Shown: positions 52,832 to 61,181 of the stretch, one piece after another
How the letters are laid out: every line of letters starts with the position of its first letter
Position numbering within the stretch: the stretch's first letter is position 1
Assembly (NCBI GenBank): GCA_038527375.1
Contig: JBCBFU010000006.1
Span: forward strand, 1 to 64,000
DNA length: 64,000 nucleotides
Direction of reading: 5' to 3'
Origin: Shimia_B sp038527375
Lineage (GTDB): Bacteria > Pseudomonadota > Alphaproteobacteria > Rhodobacterales > Rhodobacteraceae
The notes under the pieces: generated by a model
What the model saw: only the letters and a program-made list of their open reading frames with translations
Databases searched by the model: none
What the model was told of the DNA's origin: nothing
Made by a program: the position numbers and the translations under genes

Positions 52832-53971
52832 ATGACGCAGCATCCCAAAATCCCCGACGCCGCCACGGAGTTGGCGCAGATGGTCGCCCAACCGTTCGAG
52901 ACCGCTCGGACCATGCCGCCGAGCGTCTACACGTCCGAGGCGTTTCTGAAACGCGAGATCGACCAGATCTTTGCCCGCGAATGGGTTTGCATCGGGCGCG
53001 CGGACGGGCTGGCCAATCCGGGCGATTACGTGACCATGGATCTGGCGGGACGGCCCATCATGGTGGTGCGGCGTGCCGACGGCACGCTGGCCGCGCAATC
53101 TAATGTCTGCCTGCACCGGATGACGACGATGCTGGAGGGGGAAGGGAACACCAAGACCATCGTGTGCCCGTATCACGCGTGGACCTATGGGCTGGACGGC
53201 GCGCTGCGCGGGGCGCCCGGCATGGGGCGCAATGATGGGTTTGACCGGGGCGACTATTGCCTGCCGCAAATCCGCTGCGCCGATTGGCTGGGCTGGGTGA
53301 TGGTGTCGCTGAACCCCGATGCGCCCGAGCCGGGCGAGGGGCTGCGCGATCTGGAAGAGCTGATCGGCACCTACCGGATGGAAACCTATGGTCAGACCTT
53401 CCGCGAGCATCACCACTGGAACACGAACTGGAAGGTGTTGGCTGAGAATTTCATGGAGAGCTACCACCTGCCCGTCTGCCATGCGGGCACGATCGGCGGG
53501 TTTGTCGATCTCGAAGAGATGGACTGCCCGCCGGGTGGGCGGAACTGGAATTACCACTCGCTGCTAAAAGACCCGGACGCGCCGCTGACCAATGCGCATC
53601 CCGACAATACCGAGTTGGAGGGCGACCTGCGCCGCACGACGGTTCTGTTTACCGTCTATCCCAGCCTGTTGGTCACGCTGACGCCCGGGTATTTCTGGTA
53701 CCTGTCCCTGCTGCCAGATGGCGTCGATCACGTGAAGATCATCTATGGCGGCGGGCTGTCACCTGATTACGTGAATGATCCCGAAAGCCAGAAACACTTT
53801 GCGCAGCTCAAATCCCTGCTCGACCGGGTAAATGACGAGGATCGGGGTTGCACCGAGGCGGTCTATAAAGGGCTGACATCGCCCTTTGCGACCGCGGGCC
53901 ACCTGAGCCACCTGGAGCGCCCGCTCTATGATTTTGCGACGTGGATCAATGAGAAGGTGCAGCGGGGATAA
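52832..53971 (+). CDS. Rieske non-haem iron oxygenase, alpha subunit
   Basis: A 379-residue ring-hydroxylating-dioxygenase-type oxygenase. The Rieske [2Fe-2S] ligands are NVCLHRMTTM and IVCPYHAWTYG (about residues 91-115). The mononuclear iron site is ENFMESYHLPVCH near 210. This branch includes betaine, carnitine and related monooxygenases, so an aliphatic quaternary amine is as plausible as an aromatic substrate. The reductase is not adjacent. ATG 52832 is downstream of the amtB terminator; the frame to 52772 crosses it. Confidence 0.9.
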   Translation: MTQHPKIPDAATELAQMVAQPFETARTMPPSVYTSEAFLKREIDQIFAREWVCIGRADGLANPGDYVTMDLAGRPIMVVRRADGTLAAQSNVCLHRMTTMLEGEGNTKTIVCPYHAWTYGLDGALRGAPGMGRNDGFDRGDYCLPQIRCADWLGWVMVSLNPDAPEPGEGLRDLEELIGTYRMETYGQTFREHHHWNTNWKVLAENFMESYHLPVCHAGTIGGFVDLEEMDCPPGGRNWNYHSLLKDPDAPLTNAHPDNTELEGDLRRTTVLFTVYPSLLVTLTPGYFWYLSLLPDGVDHVKIIYGGGLSPDYVNDPESQKHFAQLKSLLDRVNDEDRGCTEAVYKGLTSPFATAGHLSHLERPLYDFATWINEKVQRG

Positions 53972-54037
53972 CGCGCTGCGCGCGGCTGGCGAGATCCTCT
54001 TGCGCGCTCTCTGGAGATTTTTTGGAAAGATGAAGGT

Positions 54038-54067
54038 GGCGCGGCCGGTGTTCACACCGGTCGCGCC
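54038..54067. terminator. Bidirectional hairpin between convergent genes
   Basis: A 13-bp stem (54038-54050 with 54055-54067, one wobble pair) and 4-base loop lie between the Rieske gene and the aminotransferase. T tracts are poor on both strands, but the position fits a shared terminator. Confidence 0.55.
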
Positions 54068-54075
54068 ATGTCTTT

Positions 54076-55257
54076 CTAGAGGACGCTTGCGACGGCCTTG
54101 GCGAGCACCGGGACGCTTTGCGCGTTCAGGCCCGCGATGTTGATGCGGCTGTCGCCCACCATGTAGACGCCGTGATCCTCGCGCAGTTTGGCCACCTGAT
54201 CAGCGGTCAGGCCCAGGCGGGAGAACATGCCGCGGTGTTCGGCCACAAAGCCGAAGCGGTTGGAGCCAGTGGCCTCTTGAAGTGCGTCTGCCAAATCGCG
54301 GCGCAGCTTGAGCATGCTTTCGCGAACCTCCTCCAGCTCGGCCTCCCAATCCGCGCGCAGGGCAGGTGTCGTCAGGATTTCGGTTACGATCCGCGCGCCG
54401 TGATCGGGCGGGAAGGAGTAGTTCTGGCGGTTCAGGTAGGCGAGCGTGCCTTGGGTCACTGCCTTGTTGCCGGTATCGTGAGAGATCGCCATCAGGATGC
54501 CGGTGCGTTCGCGGTAGATGCCGAAGTTCTTGGAGCAGGAGGCCGCAACAAGGGTCTGCGGGCAGGCAGCCGCGACCTTGCGGACCGCCGCGCCATCGGA
54601 AGCGAGCCCATCGCCGAAGCCCTGATAGGCGATGTCGACCATGGGCAGGGCGCCCTTGGCGTTCAAAACCTCGATCACCTGATCCCATTGCACGGCGTTC
54701 AAGTTCGCGCCGGTCGGGTTGTGGCAGCAGCCATGCAGCAGCACGACGTCGCCTTCGCGGATGCCGTTGAGGTCAGCCAGCATGCCGTCGAAATCGACGG
54801 CGCAGGTGTCTTCGTCAAAGTAGCGATATTCGGCCATTGGCATGCCGAGATATTTCAGGATCGACGGGTGGTTGGGCCATGTGGGCGCTGACAGCCAAAC
54901 GGTCGCTTCGGGCGCGGCCATTTTGATGAGTTCAAACGCCTGGCGGATCGCGCCAGTACCACCGGGCGTGGCGACCGCGGCCACCGCGTCACGGGGCACG
55001 GCGTCCCCCAGAACGAGATCGATCATGGCATTGCCATAGGCGGGGTCGCCCGCGAGGCCGGTATAGGATTTCGAGGTCTGAGCCTCCCAGATCGCCTGTT
55101 CGGCGGCCTTCACGGCGCGCATGACCGGCGTCACCCCTTCGGCGTTCTTGTAGACGCCAACACCCAGATCGATCTTTGTGTCGCGCGTGTCGGCCTTGTA
55201 GGCGGCCATGAGCGCGAGGATCTTGTCTTCGGGTTGTGGGGTGAGCTGTTCAAGCAT
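54076..55257 (-). CDS. tyrB: Aromatic/aspartate aminotransferase, class I
   Basis: A 393-residue PLP enzyme exchanging amino groups between aromatic amino acids or aspartate and 2-oxo acids. Motifs: DLGVGVYKNAEGVTPVM, ATPGGTGAIRQAFE, HGCCHNPTGAN and the PLP-Lys in ASCSKNFGIYRERTG; RINIAGLN near the end binds the carboxylate. ATG 55257 or 55260 (tandem) overlaps the sulfurtransferase stop, so the pair is coupled; cysteine transamination to 3-mercaptopyruvate would connect them. Confidence 0.93.
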   Translation of the reverse strand: MLEQLTPQPEDKILALMAAYKADTRDTKIDLGVGVYKNAEGVTPVMRAVKAAEQAIWEAQTSKSYTGLAGDPAYGNAMIDLVLGDAVPRDAVAAVATPGGTGAIRQAFELIKMAAPEATVWLSAPTWPNHPSILKYLGMPMAEYRYFDEDTCAVDFDGMLADLNGIREGDVVLLHGCCHNPTGANLNAVQWDQVIEVLNAKGALPMVDIAYQGFGDGLASDGAAVRKVAAACPQTLVAASCSKNFGIYRERTGILMAISHDTGNKAVTQGTLAYLNRQNYSFPPDHGARIVTEILTTPALRADWEAELEEVRESMLKLRRDLADALQEATGSNRFGFVAEHRGMFSRLGLTADQVAKLREDHGVYMVGDSRINIAGLNAQSVPVLAKAVASVL

Positions 55258-56111
55258 CATGCCTCTCCAGTGGCAACGTTGAGGGTTGGGAACTGGCCCC
55301 ATTCGGCCCAGCTTCCGTCGTAGAGCGCGTGGTCGGTTTTGCCGATCCGTTCCAGCGCGAGGGACAGGACCGCAGCGGTGACGCCGGATCCGCAGGTGGT
55401 GATCGCGGGTTTCGTCAGATCGATGCCCGCATCCGTGAAGGCCGCGCGCAGATCATCAGGGGATTTCAGGGTGCCGTCCTCGGCCAAGAGCGCCGTGTAG
55501 GGCAGGTTTTTCGAGCCCGGGATATGGCCGGCCCGCAGCCCTTCGCGCGGTTCGGGCGCGTCGCCGCGAAAGCGGGCCGCGGCGCGGGCGTCGATAATCT
55601 CGTGATCGCCCAGCTTGGCCGCATGGGCCACTTGGGTCACGTCGCGGACCAGTTGGTTCTGGCGGCTGACGGTCATGTGGCGATCGCGGATCACAGGCGG
55701 CATGTCTTCGACCGGGCGCCCCTCGGACTGCCATTTGGGAAGCCCGCCATCCAGAACGGCAACGTCCGTTTTGCCCATCAGACGGAACAGCCACCACACG
55801 CGGGCCGCAGAAAAGAGGCCGGAGCCGTCATACACAACAACCTGATGCCCGTCGCCCACGCCCATGGCGCGCATCCGGCTCATGAACTTTTCCACGGGCG
55901 GGGCCATATGGGGCAGGGCCGAGCGGTTGTCTGAGATTTCGTCGATGTCAAAGAACCGCGCGCCGGGGATATGGGCCGCGTCATATTCGGCGCGGGCGTC
56001 ACGTCCGGCATTCGGAAGATACCAGGACGCGTCGAGGATGCGCAGATCGGGCATGGACAGGTGATCGGCCAACCATTGGGTCGAGACGAGCAGTTTTGGG
56101 TTATCTGTCAT
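55257..56111 (-). CDS. sseA: 3-mercaptopyruvate sulfurtransferase
   Basis: A 284-residue enzyme with two rhodanese domains. The active-site loop CGSGVTAAVLSLALERIG near residue 235 has the mercaptopyruvate-type GSGVT sequence. It moves sulfur from 3-mercaptopyruvate to thiols or cyanide and can release H2S. It is translationally coupled to the aminotransferase, which could supply mercaptopyruvate from cysteine (inference). Confidence 0.95.
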   Translation of the reverse strand: MTDNPKLLVSTQWLADHLSMPDLRILDASWYLPNAGRDARAEYDAAHIPGARFFDIDEISDNRSALPHMAPPVEKFMSRMRAMGVGDGHQVVVYDGSGLFSAARVWWLFRLMGKTDVAVLDGGLPKWQSEGRPVEDMPPVIRDRHMTVSRQNQLVRDVTQVAHAAKLGDHEIIDARAAARFRGDAPEPREGLRAGHIPGSKNLPYTALLAEDGTLKSPDDLRAAFTDAGIDLTKPAITTCGSGVTAAVLSLALERIGKTDHALYDGSWAEWGQFPTLNVATGEA

Positions 56112-56207
56112 GGTTTCGGATTTCCGCGCTGAACAGCCCGTTCCCTACGCCCCTTGGGCGGCTGCGGCAAGGGTCGCGGGTCATTGCGGCGAAAGCCCCG
56201 GATGCCC

Positions 56208-56244
56208 AAAAGAAAACGGGCGCGGCCCGACCTGCCCCGCCCGT
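56208..56244 (-). terminator. Terminator after the glycine-rich membrane protein
   Basis: On the minus strand ACGGGCG/CGCCCGT (56238-56244 with 56216-56222, 15-base loop) runs into TTTTCTTTT, 30 bases past the stop of the 91-aa gene. Confidence 0.75.
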
Positions 56245-56273
56245 CCTGTTCAAGAAAGCGATTCGCAGTCCGC

Positions 56274-56549
56274 TTACTTGGCAATCATACTGCGGACTAC
56301 GCCCACAATAGCAAGCACGACGCCGCCGCCGACGCCGCCCGAGGCGACCTGACCGACGATCCCCATCAGATCCATGCCGCCACCGGCGAGGCCACCGGCC
56401 CCCACCATGCTCAGCAGAGTGCCGCCAAGCCCGCCGCCGACGATGCCGGAGATCGAGTTGATCAGCGTCCCTTGGTCCAGTTTCTTGATCGCAGCGCCGG
56501 CCACGTTGCCGCCCACTGCGCCCGAGATCAGGCCGATAAGAAGTTCCAT
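56274..56549 (-). CDS. Glycine-rich small membrane protein (91 aa)
   Basis: A 91-residue hydrophobic protein, 30% Gly, with GxxxG-like repeats (GAVGGNVAGAAI, GIVGGGLGGTLL, GAGGLAGGGMD, GVGGGVVLAIVG) compatible with two or three tightly packing membrane helices. GGAAGGG precedes the ATG and a terminator follows, so it is an independent unit. Similar Gly-rich proteins are annotated as hypothetical in alphaproteobacteria; function unknown. Confidence 0.7.
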   Translation of the reverse strand: MELLIGLISGAVGGNVAGAAIKKLDQGTLINSISGIVGGGLGGTLLSMVGAGGLAGGGMDLMGIVGQVASGGVGGGVVLAIVGVVRSMIAK

Positions 56550-56731
56550 TTCGTTCCCTTCCGTGGGGTTCTGTTGTGATTGGCAACGCCGGGGTCACCC
56601 CACCCCCCGATGTCAAAAGACACGTTAGGCCAAGCGGGGTGGCGCACAAAATGGAAAATATCGGGGGAATTTCCCCGGCCTGGGTAAGCGCTTGGGTGAC
56701 CGGCGCGGGTGGGTGCGGATGACCGGGGGCC

Positions 56732-57211
56732 TCAGCCCTGTTTCAAAAGCCGCTGCTTCTGACGGCTCCAGTCGCGCTTGGCCGAGCTTTCGCGCTTGTC
56801 GACGGTCTTCTTACCCTTGGCGATGCCGAGCTTCATTTTGGCAAGGCCCTTGTGGTTGAAGTAGAGCACGAGCGGGACCAGCGTCATGCCCTGACGCTGC
56901 GTGGCCTGCCAAAGCCGCGACAGCTCGCGTTTCGACACCAGCAATTTGCGCCGCCGCCGTTCCTCATGGCCCCAGGTCTTGGCCTGCTCGTAGGGGGCGA
57001 TGTAGCTGTTGACGAGCCACAGCTCGCCCTCTTCCACGGCGGCATAGCTTTCGGCGATGTTGGACGTGTTCTGGCGCAGGGATTTGACCTCGGACCCTTG
57101 CAGGATCACGCCGACCTCGATGTCTTCTTCGATGGCATAGTCGAACCGGGCGCGCCGATTTTCGGCGATCACCTTGTAGTTCTTTTCTTCTGCGGTCTTG
57201 GGTTTGGCCAT
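56732..57211 (-). CDS. smpB: SsrA-binding protein
   Basis: A 159-residue RNA-binding protein that brings tmRNA to stalled ribosomes for trans-translation. Conserved blocks: AENRRARFDYAIEEDIEVGVILQGSEVKSLR, APYEQAKTWGHEERRRRKLL, and the C-terminal GKKTVDKRESSAKRDWSRQKQR helix. ATG 57211 (MAKPKTAEEKN) has a poor ribosome site; the TTG extension is less likely. tmRNA itself was not found in this window. In relatives smpB is often next to dapA; here about 2.9 kb lies between. Confidence 0.95.
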   Translation of the reverse strand: MAKPKTAEEKNYKVIAENRRARFDYAIEEDIEVGVILQGSEVKSLRQNTSNIAESYAAVEEGELWLVNSYIAPYEQAKTWGHEERRRRKLLVSKRELSRLWQATQRQGMTLVPLVLYFNHKGLAKMKLGIAKGKKTVDKRESSAKRDWSRQKQRLLKQG

Positions 57212-57330
57212 CGCGTGGATATAGGCGGTGATGGTCGGTGCGGACAAGGGTTGCCGCGTGGAATGATGCGCGCCGCGCCGGACAGGGCGTCCATTGGGTC
57301 GCGGCGCGCGCCGTGTTTGTTGGGCTCGCG

Positions 57331-58725
57331 CTAGCCCTTTTTGCCCTCTTCCGCTTTGCGCTCTTTCTCGGGCAGGTCTTCCTGCGGCGCTGCATCGGAA
57401 CGGATAAAGCTGGGCAAGTCCGGCATCTCCATCAACTCCGCCGCGATGGCGTCGCGCAGGTCAACGGTGACTTTGGAGGCGCCGGGGCGACCGCGCCGGA
57501 AGAACAGGACCTGATCGTCCCAGAGATCGACCCTTTCGTAGATCGGATCGGTCAGGAACGAGGCCAGCGCGTCGCCGGTGACGGTGGTGCCCGCCTTTGG
57601 CAGGTCTTCGCCGCCCGGCGATGTAGGGATAAGGCCGGTGCCGCCCTGTTCAGTCTTCGGCAGGAAGGTGATCGGAGGAATGACCACGTCCGAGTCGTCG
57701 CAGCGTGCGGACCGCGCATTGCCAGAGAAATCCTTGACCAGCGCGGTTTCGGTTTCCTTCGTGATGGCGATCAGCTGTACCTTGGCCATTTTCAGGATGG
57801 CATGGGCATCCTGTTGGCCCAACAGATCGGTCAGCGACTTGGTGATCGCCTTGAGCACTTTGACCAAAAGCGGCTTGATTTCGGTTTCGTTGGCTGCCGG
57901 AGGCGTTTTGCCTTTCTCGGTGGGGTCGGCGCCAGTCAGCATATTCCAGAGCTTGGAGATGATCGCCTGAACGGCGTCTGTCCCGGAACTGACCAAGCTG
58001 CCGAGGTCTTCGGAAAATTTGGCCAACTCGTCCATCACGGCGGGGATGTCGATGTCGAATTCGTGGGTCACCGTCACGAAATGCTCCATCTGGCCGCAGG
58101 TGTGCAGGCTGGTGAAGCTGGCCGTTTTCTTGACCGGGTGTTTCGACTGCGGCGGTACGGCCGAGGACAGCAGGCTCACAACCTCAAGCTCGGACCCACC
58201 GCTGCGCGGCATCGACGTCATCAACGAGGTTCTCACGCGGGAGGTCACGCGCCCGTTGCTGTTGCCGTATTTGGCGGCCCGCAGTTCGGTAATCTCGTTG
58301 TACATCAGTTGAACGCTGCATTCCTTCTGGGCCTCGAACTCGAAATCCCAAGACAGCTCACCCTTGATCTTACCCGGTGCCGTCAGAGCGTTGATCTTGC
58401 GGATGATCGCCTCGATCCCCTCGATCAGGCCGTTCTTGCCGGCGAGCGTTGCGGTGGCGCTGTCGATTGTGGACTGCGCAAATGCGGCCACGTCGCCCAC
58501 GGTGGTCGAGTTCAGCTCGATCCCCGCATCCGAGAAATAGCCCATGGCGTAGGCTTGGTTCGTGGCCTTGGATTTGTTGGCACAGCGTTCCCGGATCGAC
58601 GGCGTTCCTTTGAGCGCGTTGGCCTCCGGGGTCGTCTTTTGGACGATGGTCTTGCTGACGGAACTGGCTTTGAGAATTTCGCCTTTGTCCTGTTGATCGG
58701 ACGTGGGTGCAATGAGACCAGACAT
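57331..58725 (-). CDS. Unrecognised 464-residue protein
   Basis: I do not recognise this gene. The start ATG 58725 has AAAGGAGGAG, among the best ribosome sites in the window. The product has no signal peptide or membrane helix. It is rich in Ser, Thr and Lys, unlike its Ala/Arg-rich neighbours. Residues 90-150 look helical, 120-250 beta-rich (ELSWDFEFEAQKECSVQLMYNE; MEHFVTVTHEFDIDIPAV), 250-345 helical with amphipathic stretches (LGSLVSSGTDAVQAIISKLWNML), and the tail is charged (EKERKAEEGKKG). It might be secreted by a leaderless route or act in the cytosol; nothing supports either. Confidence 0.75.
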   Translation of the reverse strand: MSGLIAPTSDQQDKGEILKASSVSKTIVQKTTPEANALKGTPSIRERCANKSKATNQAYAMGYFSDAGIELNSTTVGDVAAFAQSTIDSATATLAGKNGLIEGIEAIIRKINALTAPGKIKGELSWDFEFEAQKECSVQLMYNEITELRAAKYGNSNGRVTSRVRTSLMTSMPRSGGSELEVVSLLSSAVPPQSKHPVKKTASFTSLHTCGQMEHFVTVTHEFDIDIPAVMDELAKFSEDLGSLVSSGTDAVQAIISKLWNMLTGADPTEKGKTPPAANETEIKPLLVKVLKAITKSLTDLLGQQDAHAILKMAKVQLIAITKETETALVKDFSGNARSARCDDSDVVIPPITFLPKTEQGGTGLIPTSPGGEDLPKAGTTVTGDALASFLTDPIYERVDLWDDQVLFFRRGRPGASKVTVDLRDAIAAELMEMPDLPSFIRSDAAPQEDLPEKERKAEEGKKG

Positions 58726-58839
58726 GATCTCCTCCTTTGAAAATTGCTTTGGAAAAACGTTCGCCTTGGGTGGCCGAAATGTGGGCACCGGCGAAGTGAC
58801 GCTACGTAATGCAAGAGGCGTAGACGCTGAAAATGAGTC

Positions 58840-58867
58840 GGGCCAGTCAGGGATTCCTGACCAGCCC
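58840..58867 (-). terminator. Terminator after the 74-aa gene
   Basis: On the minus strand a 12-bp stem with two G-U pairs and a 4-base loop (58856-58867 with 58840-58851) is followed by GACTCATTTTC. It separates the 74-aa gene from the 464-aa gene, which thus probably has its own promoter in 58726-58839. Confidence 0.6.
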
Positions 58868-58946
58868 GGCACGGTCTTTGGGGTCGGACGCGCCCGATCG
58901 GGGGGGCTGTTGTCGCCTCATGTCAAGCGGCGTTTGCACGCGGCGC

Positions 58947-59171
58947 TCAATACCATTTTCCCAGCGTTTGCAGGTGCAAGGCGGTCGCGGCGTCCTGGCT
59001 GAGCGGGGGAAGCTCTACCGGGTCGGGCGCGCCGATATCCTTGCGCATATGCGGGGTTAGCGGTCCGGGGCTGGCCACAAAGATGGTGGCGAGCAGTCCC
59101 GCAAGGATCGCGAGGAGCGGTTTGACGCCCGGGACGGGAAGGGTGTCGGGGTTGGTGCTGATCTGGGCCAT
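58947..59171 (-). CDS. Small single-pass membrane protein (74 aa)
   Basis: ATG 59171 has AAAGGAGG eight bases upstream. Residues 17-35 (VKPLLAILAGLLATIFVAS) form one membrane helix; the remaining 40 residues are polar and end in GKWY. No family is recognised. It diverges from the LysR gene across a palindromic region, so it is a good candidate target of that regulator. Confidence 0.65.
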   Translation of the reverse strand: MAQISTNPDTLPVPGVKPLLAILAGLLATIFVASPGPLTPHMRKDIGAPDPVELPPLSQDAATALHLQTLGKWY

Positions 59172-59233
59172 GGGGGCCTCCTTTCTGGTGATGAACCAGA
59201 GATAGAGGTTGACGATCTATAAGAAAAACGAAA

Positions 59234-59270
59234 CTATCTGACATCACCTTTCAGGAAAAATGAAAGATAG
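59234..59270. promoter_or_regulatory. Nested palindromes in the LysR/74-aa divergent promoter
   Basis: An inner inverted repeat CTTTCA-N7-TGAAAG (59248-59266) is flanked by an outer pair CTATCT/AGATAG (59234-59239, 59265-59270), ending four bases before the LysR start codon. The position fits autoregulatory LysR binding. Confidence 0.55.
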
Positions 59271-59273
59271 CCC

Positions 59274-60146
59274 ATGAACCTCTTTGACCTCGATTTGCTT
59301 CGGACCTTTGTCGCGATTGCCGAAACCGGGAATTTCTCGGCGGCGGCGCAATCGGTGTTTCGCACGCCGTCGGCGGTGTCGATGCAGGTCAAGAAGATGG
59401 AGGAAATCGTGGGCCGGCCGCTCTTCGTGCGCGACAGCCGGTCGGTGACGCTGACGTTGGATGGGGAGCGGGTTCTGGCCCATGCGCGCCGCATGCTGGC
59501 GATGAACACCGATCTGATGGCGCAGTTTCATCCGCAAGCGGTGACAGGGTCTGTGCGGCTGGGCATCCCGGACGACATCGCGGAATTTCACCTGCCGGGC
59601 ATGTTGGTCAAGTTCGCCAAGACGCACCCCGGCGTGACCGTGAATGCCTATGTCGGCAATACCGGTCCGATGCTGACGATGGTGCAGGAACACCGTCTGG
59701 ACCTTGCCATTATTTCGCGGCTGCCCACGCAGGTGAAGGACCGTCCTTGTGAGGTTCTGATCTCCGAACCGATGGTCTGGGCGGGTTGCAAATGCGGCGT
59801 CGCGTGGGAGCAGACGCCGGTGCCCGTATCGGTCTGGGACGAAACCTGCGCGTGGCGTCAGGCCGGCCTGTCGGCGTTGGAAAAGGCAAGCATCCCTTAT
59901 CGGATCGCGCTCGAATCCGGGCATCTGGCGGGGCAGAAGGCCGCGATCAAGGCCGATCTGGCTATTGCGCCGATCCCGGAGAGTGCACTGGGTGGGGACG
60001 TGATCCGCGTGCCGGCCTCTGCGGGGCTGCCCGCATTGCCGCCCTATGAGATCGGGATGGTCATCCGGGACGATGCCCCGGATGCCGTTCTTGCCGCCGC
60101 AGATCACCTGCGGGTCGGTATTGTGGAATGCTGTCTGGCAGCCTGA
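59274..60146 (+). CDS. LysR-family transcriptional regulator
   Basis: A 290-residue regulator. HTH: LDLLRTFVAIAETGNFSAAAQSVFRTPSAVSMQVKKMEEIVGRPLFVRDSR; effector domain from about 90 (GSVRLGIPDDIAEFHLPGML). The effector domain holds a Cys pair (GCKCG) near residue 172 and two further Cys at the end (VECCLAA), which could sense redox state or metal (inference). It diverges from the 74-aa membrane protein and converges on dapA with a 19-base gap. Confidence 0.92.
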   Translation: MNLFDLDLLRTFVAIAETGNFSAAAQSVFRTPSAVSMQVKKMEEIVGRPLFVRDSRSVTLTLDGERVLAHARRMLAMNTDLMAQFHPQAVTGSVRLGIPDDIAEFHLPGMLVKFAKTHPGVTVNAYVGNTGPMLTMVQEHRLDLAIISRLPTQVKDRPCEVLISEPMVWAGCKCGVAWEQTPVPVSVWDETCAWRQAGLSALEKASIPYRIALESGHLAGQKAAIKADLAIAPIPESALGGDVIRVPASAGLPALPPYEIGMVIRDDAPDAVLAAADHLRVGIVECCLAA

Positions 60147-60165
60147 CTGGTCGGTACTGGGCGGC

Positions 60166-61035
60166 TTAGATCAGGCCCGCATGGGCCATGGCCGCGTCCA
60201 TCTTGGCCTTGGTCGCGTCCGACAACGTCACGAGGGGAGAGCGCACCTCGTCCGAGATCATGCCGAGCTTGGACAGGCCGTATTTCGCGCCGCACAGGCC
60301 CGGTTCGGTAAAGACGGCTTCGTGCAGCGGCATCAGTTTGTCCTGAATTTCCACTGCCTTGGTGTAATCACCAGCCAGCGTCGCCGCCTGCATTTCTGCG
60401 CAAAGCGCCGGTGCGACGTTCGCGGTCACGGAAATGCAGCCCACCCCGCCCATGGCGTTGAACCCCACGGCGGTCGCGTCTTCGCCCGACAGCTGGCAGA
60501 AGTCTGTCCCGCAGGACAGGCGCGCCGCAGGCACGCGCGACAGGTCCGCCGTCGCGTCCTTGACGCCCACGATCATCGGGTGCTTGGCCAGTTCGGCCAT
60601 CGTCGCGTCGACCATGTCGATCACGGACCGGGGCGGGATGTTGTAGATGATGATCGGCAGGCCGACCTCAGCCGCCGCCATGAAATGCGCCATCAACCCG
60701 CGCTGGGTGGGCTTGTTGTAGTAAGGCGTCACCACGAGGGCCGCATCCGCGCCCGCGCTTTTCGCGGCCTCGACCAAGCGCACGGTTTCCGCCGTGTTGT
60801 TGGAGCCTGCGCCCGCGATCACGGGCAGGCGGCTTGCGGCGGCTTCGACCACCGTGGCAACCACCGCGTCGTGTTCGGCGTGGGACAGGGTCGGGCTTTC
60901 CCCGGTGGTGCCCACGGGCACCAACCCGTTGGAGCCTTGTTTGACGTGCCAGTCCACAAGACGTTTGAGCGCCGCGTGATCCACTGCGCCATTGGCGAAG
61001 GGGGTAACGAGAGCGGGCATCGAGCCTTTGAACAT
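60166..61035 (-). CDS. dapA: 4-hydroxy-tetrahydrodipicolinate synthase
   Basis: A 289-residue aldolase-type TIM barrel that condenses pyruvate with aspartate semialdehyde, the product of Asd in this window, at the first committed lysine/diaminopimelate step. Motifs: VPVGTTGESPTLSHAEH, TPYYNKPTQRG, YNIPPRS and the Schiff-base Lys in VGVKDATAD. ATG 61035 is chosen over GTG 61044 since AAAGG lies eight bases upstream of it. It diverges from slt. Confidence 0.96.
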   Translation of the reverse strand: MFKGSMPALVTPFANGAVDHAALKRLVDWHVKQGSNGLVPVGTTGESPTLSHAEHDAVVATVVEAAASRLPVIAGAGSNNTAETVRLVEAAKSAGADAALVVTPYYNKPTQRGLMAHFMAAAEVGLPIIIYNIPPRSVIDMVDATMAELAKHPMIVGVKDATADLSRVPAARLSCGTDFCQLSGEDATAVGFNAMGGVGCISVTANVAPALCAEMQAATLAGDYTKAVEIQDKLMPLHEAVFTEPGLCGAKYGLSKLGMISDEVRSPLVTLSDATKAKMDAAMAHAGLI

Positions 61036-61181
61036 ATCTGGCACCTTTCTTGTGCGGTGGGGTTGGATCCGCCTGGATAGGCGAAATCGCGCGGACCCTA
61101 GTGTCGGAATGCGGCAATGCCAAGTTTGTCAGTTGACCCGCCCGGCCAAACGCTCAGGTTTGGTGTCAAAAGGGCAGCACC

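Noticed and set aside
38244..53971. Pairing the ferredoxin-reductase-type flavoprotein with the Rieske oxygenase as one system
   Set aside because: The genes are more than 13 kb apart with many unrelated genes between; position gives no support.
57238..58740. Plus-strand 500-codon frame opposite the 464-aa gene
   Set aside because: No ribosome site and shadow-like composition; the minus-strand frame has AAAGGAGGAG before its start and a credible protein.
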